Below, one piece after another: positions 15,551 through 20,405 of a stretch of DNA of 20,405 bases (positions are counted from its first letter, which is position 1; the number at the start of each line of letters is the position of its first letter). The stretch comes from a virus. The notes beneath the pieces are model-generated. The model saw only the letters and a list, made by a program, of their open reading frames with translations, was not told where the DNA came from and did not search any database. Made by a program: the position numbers and the translations under genes. The DNA lies in the IMG/VR virus record IMGVR_UViG_3300025727_000070, positions 1 through 20,405 of that record; one strand, written 5' to 3'.

Positions 15551-17533
15551 TTACTCCACTATACCTAAATTATCTCCTACAACTTTTCCTTTGATGTCTG
15601 AGTTTGGATATTTAATTTCAAAAATACTTGGGTCTAACGCTGGATATAAAACACCATCAATCATACTATTTTTTATATCATAAAAGTTTCCAGAGTAACC
15701 TTGTCCAGCTTTATATTTATTTTCAATCTTTATTATTGTGTCAGAATTTATAGGTGGTACAACTGATGCTACACCATCAACTAATGACAATTCATATGCT
15801 ATATCTGACATTACTATAGGTTGGCCAATTTGCCACCTATCAATATCAAAGAAATCTTTTATAGCTGCTACACATTTAAGTAACACCTCGTTCTTTGCAA
15901 ATTCGGCTTTTGTTAATATTGCAAAGTTAACAGCAATGTTAATAACATAAGCATCTTTAATATTAACCGCATCTGTTACCAGTCTATATTGTGATAAATA
16001 AGTTTTTAAATTTTCTTTTACAGTTTGATTCAATGATGTAAGTTTTTTATTTGAATTAAAACCTAAAGTATACATATTCATAGCTAATGGGTTAGGTGTT
16101 CTGACTTGTAATGACTTTATGGTTCTTTTATTATCAACATCTTCTTGTGTAACTGTTCGTTCTAACTCATCTGTACCAGTTGACTTATTTAATTGGTCAT
16201 CTTGTACTAAGTGAACTTTCGCAATGTTACCATATTTAGCTGGTAATGAATAAGCTCTAACAATGTAATCTTCTTTAGTAACTGCTCTTTGTTGTGCTTG
16301 AAAATACGATAATGCATTTTCTCTAACTTCTCTAATTGATTCACCCGATGAACCACCTGAAGCTGGTTTTGGATTGATAAATGATACTGAATCTTTTGAT
16401 TCTTGAACTGTTGTTGTAGATAATAAAGCATCTGATATCTCATATGAAATACTTGATATTGAAGTTATATCATTAGCATTTACATTATTATCAATACCAC
16501 CCCCATACGCATATTTTATAGTAAGTGTTGTATTAGACGGTGCTAGTCCAAACGATTTAGTTTTTAAAAAATTACTTGGGTCAAATGCGGTAGTTAAAAA
16601 GGTTGGACTACCTGGTAGTGTTGAACCCACCATTGATGGATTTGGAATAAGTTCTTCATCAGCATTATTAGATATACCTGCACCGAATCTTAAAATTGAT
16701 GAATCATTTTGGTCAATATATCGTGTAAATCTACGAGAAGTTTTATTTAGCTTTAAGATATAAGGTGAAACTTCTCTATTAACAACTGAAGTTGGGTCGT
16801 TAGTAGCATTATTTTCAATATCAGTAAAAACTGTATCTCTAGCTAAAGAATCTACTTCAGACCAAGTATTACCATCACTATCAGTACACGAAATAACTTC
16901 TATAACTTTTGAATTTGATAATTTTATTTGAGCATATTTTTCAGCTGAACCAAAAGAAAATGTTTCTGTTACTATATTTCCACTCTCAGCTGTTATTTTC
17001 TTTTTCAACAAATACTTAGTCGGTATATTATCTTCACTTTCAAATATTGTAATATCACGTTGGTCATATGAACTTGAGAACTTAAAGTTCACTTCATCTA
17101 ATGTCCTAAATGTTGTACCTGTACTTGTTGATATGACCTGTGTACCCGCTTTTACAGTAAGAGCATACCTTTCGTCAGGCTTTTCATTCAGTGCCGGGAT
17201 GGTCTGAAATACGTCTAATACAACTGAAGCTGGTGATGTTGTTTTTGGTTTATAACCGAATGATTGTGCTATATTATAAACGTTTCTTTTCTCTTCAGCG
17301 TATGCTAATAATGATTCTCTAAATTGTGAATCTATATAGTATGAAAGTACATCACCAACATAAGCAGCCATTTCAATAAACATCATACCTGGTGAAGATT
17401 CATTAAAATCATTATATGTATTTGGAAAATATACTTTAGCAAACTCGATTAGATTATCTCTAAAATCACTAAAATCTTTATTAAGATAATTTACTTGTTT
17501 TACTACGTTCTTTTTTGTACTTGTTCGAGCCAT
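15551..17533 (-). CDS. Baseplate wedge protein, T4 gp6-like (baseplate J-like)
   Basis: The 660-aa protein fits T4 gp6, which in two copies per wedge joins gp7 and forms the ring around the hub that opens during tail contraction. The N-terminus (NYLNKDFSDFRDNLIEFAKVYFPN...SPGMMFIEMAAYVGDVLSYYID, residues 15-70) is the typical wedge start. The best landmark is NPKPASGGSSGESIREVREN, followed by AVTKEDYIVRAYSLPAKYG (about 386-435), which is the signature of gp6/baseplate-J proteins. The C-terminal region contains the repeating-unit-like segment from about 520 onward. Length matches T4 gp6 (660 aa). An AGGAGT site precedes the ATG; the gene follows gp25 by 10 nt, the usual gene neighbourhood. Confidence 0.93.
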   Translation of the reverse strand: MARTSTKKNVVKQVNYLNKDFSDFRDNLIEFAKVYFPNTYNDFNESSPGMMFIEMAAYVGDVLSYYIDSQFRESLLAYAEEKRNVYNIAQSFGYKPKTTSPASVVLDVFQTIPALNEKPDERYALTVKAGTQVISTSTGTTFRTLDEVNFKFSSSYDQRDITIFESEDNIPTKYLLKKKITAESGNIVTETFSFGSAEKYAQIKLSNSKVIEVISCTDSDGNTWSEVDSLARDTVFTDIENNATNDPTSVVNREVSPYILKLNKTSRRFTRYIDQNDSSILRFGAGISNNADEELIPNPSMVGSTLPGSPTFLTTAFDPSNFLKTKSFGLAPSNTTLTIKYAYGGGIDNNVNANDITSISSISYEISDALLSTTTVQESKDSVSFINPKPASGGSSGESIREVRENALSYFQAQQRAVTKEDYIVRAYSLPAKYGNIAKVHLVQDDQLNKSTGTDELERTVTQEDVDNKRTIKSLQVRTPNPLAMNMYTLGFNSNKKLTSLNQTVKENLKTYLSQYRLVTDAVNIKDAYVINIAVNFAILTKAEFAKNEVLLKCVAAIKDFFDIDRWQIGQPIVMSDIAYELSLVDGVASVVPPINSDTIIKIENKYKAGQGYSGNFYDIKNSMIDGVLYPALDPSIFEIKYPNSDIKGKVVGDNLGIVE

Positions 17534-17543
17534 TTAATTACTC

Positions 17544-17969
17544 CTAAACTCGTTCTGCGGTGTAACCAGCGTCTAATGTTATTGACTCTGTTGTTTGTGG
17601 AGTCAACGTAGTAGAAAATTTCACTTCTACAAAAATTTTATTCTGGTCACCTTCGTTTGTGAGTGTGTTTACTTCTTGAATGTTAATATAAGGTAACCAT
17701 ACACCAGTTGCTCGTTTAACTTCTTCTTCAAGTCGTACTGGCAATTCATCATTTATTTGTTCAAAACAAAGAGCTCTTAATCTACTACCAAATTCAGGTT
17801 GTGCTACTCGTTCACCTACGTGAGTTAATAGTAAATTTTTTAAATTGTGTCGTGCTTGTTCTAAAGAATTTTTGGTTAATGCAAAATCATTATACTTATC
17901 TTGTCTTAATGGAAAAGATAACCCTATATAAATATTTGGATTTAAATCGTTTTCTCTAGCACTTGCCAT
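17544..17969 (-). CDS. Baseplate wedge protein, T4 gp25-like
   Basis: The 141-aa protein is of the GPW/gp25 family that forms the innermost wedge layer and links the wedge to the sheath. The core is intact: PLRQDKYNDFALTKNSLEQARHNLKNLLLTHVGERVAQPEFGSRLRALCFEQ (about 20-72), including the family hallmark of a helix followed by 'GER...P.FG..L..L.FE'. The second half (EEEVKRATGVWLPYINIQEV...KIFVEVKFST) completes the fold. T4 gp25 is 132 aa, a close match. The start codon overlaps the stop region of the upstream 148-aa gene at position 17969, indicating coupling. Confidence 0.93.
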   Translation of the reverse strand: MASARENDLNPNIYIGLSFPLRQDKYNDFALTKNSLEQARHNLKNLLLTHVGERVAQPEFGSRLRALCFEQINDELPVRLEEEVKRATGVWLPYINIQEVNTLTNEGDQNKIFVEVKFSTTLTPQTTESITLDAGYTAERV

Positions 17970-18415
17970 TATTTACCTTTTTTATCTAATGCTTTCATTA
18001 AACCACTGTAATCTCGTGTTAATGCATTTGTTATATGTTCTGGAACTTGTTCTGATGAAACACCAGCTCTTTTAAAAGTGTCTACAGCCACCATATCTCG
18101 TTTAACTTCTTCAGGTTTTCCGTAACCTATTAGTTCCGCCATCTTACTTGTATCAAACGCTCCACCACTCATAGTAGGATATTCATCTTTTTGTGATTTT
18201 GATAATGCCGTAGTTTCATTTAAAATATTATTAATTGTTGAGTTGTTAGAATACTTTACTTCTTTTTTAGGTGAAGAAACTGGTTTAGCAACTTCTGGAA
18301 TGGTTTCTTTTAAAGTAGGTGAAGATTCTTCTTTTATAAATATCTTCTGTACTTCTTTTTTAACTTCTCTACGGACAGCTTCTTGTATTATTTTTACAAG
18401 GTCTTTTTTGGTCAT
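17969..18415 (-). CDS. Small helical phage protein of unknown function, next to gp25
   Basis: The 148-aa protein starts with a strongly charged helix (KKDLVKIIQEAVRREVKKEVQKIF, residues 3-26). A Pro/Ser/Lys-rich linker and a second helical part follow, with NNILNETTALSKSQ and MSGGAFDTSKMAELIGYGKP (to about 100). I do not recognise a named family. Proteins with a similar charged start occur beside baseplate genes in other marine myoviruses as I recall, but I cannot confirm this. An AGGAGT site precedes the ATG. Position between the hub/spike and gp25 genes suggests a tail assembly or baseplate role. Confidence 0.65.
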   Translation of the reverse strand: MTKKDLVKIIQEAVRREVKKEVQKIFIKEESSPTLKETIPEVAKPVSSPKKEVKYSNNSTINNILNETTALSKSQKDEYPTMSGGAFDTSKMAELIGYGKPEEVKRDMVAVDTFKRAGVSSEQVPEHITNALTRDYSGLMKALDKKGK

Positions 18416-18423
18416 AATAACTC

Positions 18424-19347
18424 CTATGTTGTTTTGACTGTTAAACTTAAATATGGTGTTGTTGGGAGGTTTTTAATTGTTTCTAACTCTCCAATCTCTA
18501 ACGCTAATTGAGTTGTTTCTGGTGTTACTACACCACCTGATGCTACAAGTTTTGTAGCTACCTCAGCTTGTTTTGTACTAATTGCACTATCTAATAACAT
18601 ATCAATTATTTTCTTTAATTCATCACCTTTTACTACAGGTTCTAATTTACTTTCTACAGTACTTCCTAATCTAATATCACTTCCATTAATAAATATACTG
18701 TTAGATTTAATTTGTATTTTTTTGTCTTCATTTGATGCTTTACTTGAACCACCTGATAAATATATTGAAGAATCATCGTTGTTTATATTTTCTGTTGTGC
18801 CTCTATGGCCGGCAACTATTTTTATTTGAGGTTTTTGTTTATCATTACTAAAATGTATTGATTGACCAAATCTACCTTCAAATAAAATACAACCTTCACT
18901 AATCTCAAGAGGTTTAACATCTTTTCTTTCAAATGTTTTACCGTATTTAGTATCTTTTACATAATTACCACTTACACCTGGTATAGAATTTTCGTTGACA
19001 GAACCTTTACGATTTATAATACTTGTATAATAATGTTGTCCATTATATTCTGTAACTACTACGTGTTCACCGATTACAGGAACAGTAGTTATATTTGGTG
19101 TCAAGGATTTTACGACACCACCTAATATTTCTTGATTAGGATTATTTATAAAAGTACCTCTAACACTACCACGATTATTAGATTCATTTAATATTACTTC
19201 TTTAACTTCAAAGGCTTCTCCTTCAAAGAAATCATACTGTGATGAAGCAATTAATTTTTTTACCATAGAACCTATTTTTGAAAAAGTCGGTATACCTGTT
19301 AAATAAGATGTAGATGTATCTACTCTTCTTTTTCGTCTATAAGCCAT
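18424..19347 (-). CDS. Baseplate hub/central spike protein, gp5-like OB-fold, no visible lysozyme domain
   Basis: The 307-aa protein has an OB-fold-like region (about residues 58-112, including GSVRGTFIN...GGVVKSLTPN...VPVIGEHVVVTEYNGQHYYTSI). The segment LEISEGCILFEGRFGQSIHFSN (about 147-168) is typical of gp5-like hub proteins of marine T4-like phages. A short beta-helix-like stretch follows (IQIKSNSIFINGSDIRLGS, about 210-230), then a helical C-terminus. T4 gp5 is about 575 aa and carries a lysozyme domain between the OB fold and the spike; no such domain or its catalytic pattern is visible here. Cell-wall cutting, if needed, must be done by another protein. It begins next to the stop of the upstream 131-aa gene and ends 8 nt before the 148-aa gene. 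Confidence 0.75.
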   Translation of the reverse strand: MAYRRKRRVDTSTSYLTGIPTFSKIGSMVKKLIASSQYDFFEGEAFEVKEVILNESNNRGSVRGTFINNPNQEILGGVVKSLTPNITTVPVIGEHVVVTEYNGQHYYTSIINRKGSVNENSIPGVSGNYVKDTKYGKTFERKDVKPLEISEGCILFEGRFGQSIHFSNDKQKPQIKIVAGHRGTTENINNDDSSIYLSGGSSKASNEDKKIQIKSNSIFINGSDIRLGSTVESKLEPVVKGDELKKIIDMLLDSAISTKQAEVATKLVASGGVVTPETTQLALEIGELETIKNLPTTPYLSLTVKTT

Positions 19348-19743
19348 TTAATTTACCTTTGTTACGGTTTCAATCTTATTATGTATTTTATCTGATTCTA
19401 CTTGTAAGTCTTTTATAGTGTCTTCCATACCTGAAAGTAGTTGTGTTTTTTCTTCTTCTGATAAACCGTATTCATCTTCTGAACCTACTCTACCTTCAGC
19501 AGAAATTAGTCGTTGTACAACTGACGCCATCTTAACAAGTTGGTCATCGTTTTTTACATTTATTTCTAAATACTCTTTAATCATAGGTACCATCTGTACA
19601 GCGGTATCACCGTCTTTAATAAATTGTACAAGCTCACGTGTTAAAACGTCAAGTTGTTTTCTATTGTGTTGTGTATTGTTGTAAATGTCTTTAAATAATG
19701 ATGATAGTGATTTACCATCAAAGATTTCGTAATCTATAGCCAT
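19348..19743 (-). CDS. Small helical phage protein, first gene of the baseplate unit
   Basis: The 131-aa protein is mostly helical and acidic: FDGKSLSSLFKDIYNNTQHNRKQLDVLTRELVQFI, then MVPMIKEYLEINVKNDDQLVKMASVVQRLI, and a coiled-coil-like end (LQVESDKIHNKIETV). The central segment resembles short proteins found near baseplate genes in marine myoviruses, recalled without confirmation; no function is known to me. The ATG has an AGGTGA ribosome site. It leads unit 1 after the 173-nt divergent gap and abuts the hub/spike gene directly. Confidence 0.7.
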   Translation of the reverse strand: MAIDYEIFDGKSLSSLFKDIYNNTQHNRKQLDVLTRELVQFIKDGDTAVQMVPMIKEYLEINVKNDDQLVKMASVVQRLISAEGRVGSEDEYGLSEEEKTQLLSGMEDTIKDLQVESDKIHNKIETVTKVN

Positions 19744-19798
19744 AATTCACCTAAATGTTTTTATCTAATAATAAATATGTAATAACCAAAAAACTTTC

Positions 19799-19814
19799 GT
19801 ATATAAATATATAT
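19799..19814 (-). promoter_or_regulatory. AT-rich element shared by intergenic gaps; candidate promoter in the divergent region
   Basis: Plus-strand GTATATAAATATATAT matches 8207..8222 at 15 of 16 positions, with an ACTTT block just to the left in both. It contains TATAAATA at 19802..19809, the T4 late promoter consensus in plus orientation, which could serve the 73-aa gene at 19917. It also lies about 56 nt upstream of the 131-aa gene on the minus strand. Which direction it drives, or whether both, cannot be told. Confidence 0.42.
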
Positions 19815-19851
19815 TAGAATTTATAATTTGTTAACATTAATATTTATTATT

Positions 19852-19896
19852 GAGGGTTACTCCGGTTCTTAATTTTACTGAGTAATCCTTTTTTTT
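19852..19896 (+). terminator. Terminator-like hairpin in the leader of the 73-aa gene
   Basis: Arms GAGGGTTACTC (19852..19862) and GAGTAATCCTT (19880..19890) pair over 11 positions with two G-T pairs, across a 17-nt loop. Eight T residues (19889..19896) follow the core, as in an intrinsic terminator read left to right. It ends about 20 nt before the ATG at 19917, which is unusual: it may be an attenuator or the end of a short noncoding RNA. Confidence 0.55.
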
Positions 19897-19916
19897 CTAA
19901 CAAACGGGAGAAAACC

Positions 19917-20138
19917 ATGAAGGAAATCGTAACAACATTCAAAGGATGGATTGATGACTTAGGTCATTTAATGTTGTCTTTTGTAGCCATAGGAGCTGTA
20001 TCTGAAGTAATATTCGGAAGTGGTATCTTTGGTGTGAATGTTATAGGTAACCTGACATCCATCATTAATAGTTTCGGCGAGTCGGGTTTCGCTGGACTTG
20101 TCGCCTTGTTGGTGTTGGTGGGTTTATTTCGCAAGTAG
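19917..20138 (+). CDS. Small two-helix membrane protein, divergent from all other protein genes
   Basis: The 73-aa protein has a short amphipathic start (MKEIVTTFKGWIDDLG), a hydrophobic Gly-rich segment (about 18-44, MLSFVAIGAVSEVIFGSGIF), a polar turn (NSFGESG) and a second hydrophobic segment (about 55-70, GLVALLVLVGLF) ending in RK. A GGGAGAA ribosome site supports the ATG. Size and two membrane segments would suit a small holin, but no lysis enzyme gene is beside it, and other small phage membrane proteins look alike. It is the only plus-strand protein gene here, placed between a leader hairpin and a strong terminator, so it forms its own short transcript. Confidence 0.75.
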   Translation: MKEIVTTFKGWIDDLGHLMLSFVAIGAVSEVIFGSGIFGVNVIGNLTSIINSFGESGFAGLVALLVLVGLFRK

Positions 20139-20179
20139 GACGAAATAGCTTTACATTCCTACAATAAATGTAGAGCAAT

Positions 20180-20210
20180 AAAAAAGGGAAGTGTAAACTT
20201 CCCTTTTTTT
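20180..20210 (+). terminator. Strong intrinsic terminator after the 73-aa gene
   Basis: A perfect 13-bp stem joins AAAAAAGGGAAGT (20180..20192) and ACTTCCCTTTTTT (20197..20209) across a GTAA tetraloop of the GNRA type, with T residues running to 20210. The flanking A and T tracts make it usable from both sides, so it could also stop minus-strand transcripts coming from the tRNA genes. Confidence 0.9.
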
Positions 20211-20221
20211 GTATATATATG

Positions 20222-20293
20222 AGCCACTTCTCGGATTCGCACCGAGGACCTGATGCTTACAAGGCAACTGCTCTACTACTGAGCTAAAGTGGC
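20222..20293 (-). tRNA. tRNA-Thr (anticodon UGU)
   Basis: The minus strand folds into a 72-nt cloverleaf. The acceptor stem is perfect (GCCACTT with AAGTGGC), the D arm carries GCTC/GAGC, and the T arm is CTCGG-TGCGAAT-CCGAG. The anticodon loop is CTTGTAA, with TGT at 20259..20261. The anticodon stem has one T-T mismatch at its second pair. No CCA is encoded. It reads ACA, a codon favoured in AT-rich genes. Confidence 0.9.
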
Positions 20294-20326
20294 GCCTCGA
20301 CTATATTCAGTTATAACCTATTTTTG

Positions 20327-20398
20327 TAACCGATAGGAGGATTGAACTCCTGTCTTCGCCGTGAAAGGGCGATGTCCTAACCACTAGACGAATCGGTC
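20327..20398 (-). tRNA. tRNA-Glu (anticodon UUC)
   Basis: The minus strand gives a 72-nt cloverleaf closely like bacterial tRNA-Glu, including TCGTCTAG in the D arm and CGCCCTTTCACGGCG as the anticodon arm, with TTC at 20363..20365. The acceptor stem is GACCGAT paired with ATCGGTT (one G-T pair) and the T arm is AGGAG-TTCAATC-CTCCT. No CCA is encoded. It lies 33 nt upstream of tRNA-Thr in the same direction, so the two are probably one transcript. Confidence 0.93.
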
Positions 20399-20405
20399 AT
20401 TGTGG

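Noticed and set aside
16207-16443. Minus-strand frame of 78 codons inside the gp6-like gene
   Set aside because: It is a shifted frame within a well-supported 660-codon gene and has Gln/Leu-rich composition typical of frame shadows.
17920-18350. TATAAATA matches on the plus strand within tail genes
   Set aside because: Exact or near matches to the T4 late consensus occur by chance in such AT-rich DNA, and these lie inside minus-strand genes, so they were not called as promoters.
20222-20398. tRNA genes as a prophage attachment site
   Set aside because: No integrase gene and no duplicated tRNA 3' end is visible in the window; tRNA genes are common in lytic T4-like phages.

Overview
The window looks like part of a genome of an AT-rich, T4-like (contractile-tailed) phage. 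The main evidence is a baseplate gene cluster: a gp5-like hub/spike protein, a gp25-like wedge protein, a gp6/baseplate-J-like wedge protein and a very large wedge/appendage protein carrying a P2 gpI-like motif. Further virion-type proteins and two tRNA genes of phage-typical layout support this. Almost everything is on the minus strand and is read from right to left; only one small membrane-protein gene (19917..20138) is on the plus strand. No homology search was possible, so family names rest on motifs recognised by eye.

Layout in the direction of transcription. The right edge holds tRNA-Glu(UUC) and tRNA-Thr(UGU) on the minus strand, a strong hairpin terminator, and the plus-strand two-helix membrane protein behind a leader that itself contains a terminator-like hairpin. 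Unit 1 (19743 down to 8247) is the baseplate cluster: a small helical protein, the hub/spike, a 148-aa helical protein, gp25, gp6, a DNRLRE-like structural protein, two virion-type proteins, and a 1422-aa protein combining a gpI-like segment with LamG-like and CBM-like sugar-binding folds. Unit 2 (8167 down to 5357) holds three appendage-type proteins, two of which are paralogs. Unit 3 (5253 to beyond the left edge) is unexpected. It encodes a 923-aa exported protein with a type IX secretion (T9SS) C-terminal sorting domain, a PorV/PorQ-family outer-membrane beta-barrel, a membrane-anchored coiled-coil protein, a CsgG-like outer-membrane lipoprotein, and a further signal-peptide protein cut by the edge. 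The three units are separated by the only noncoding gaps in the minus-strand run, and those gaps share a related AT-rich element.

Unit 3 is the most interesting part. Four of its five products carry export signals and the fifth a membrane anchor, so they should act in the envelope of the infected cell rather than be assembled into virions in the cytoplasm. The cargo and the PorV/Q-like gene overlap at TAATG, which suggests coupled production of a T9SS substrate and a T9SS-type outer-membrane partner. I infer that the phage uses the host T9SS to place a large cohesin/dockerin-like protein on or outside the cell surface. Possible purposes are superinfection exclusion, surface masking, adhesion or polymer capture; the sequence does not decide among these.

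The host must have a T9SS. The cargo tail is of the NYPNPF type common in Marinimicrobia (SAR406), Ignavibacteria and related groups, and the genes use clear Shine-Dalgarno sites, unlike typical Bacteroidota. A marine Marinimicrobia-like host is my best guess, at moderate confidence.
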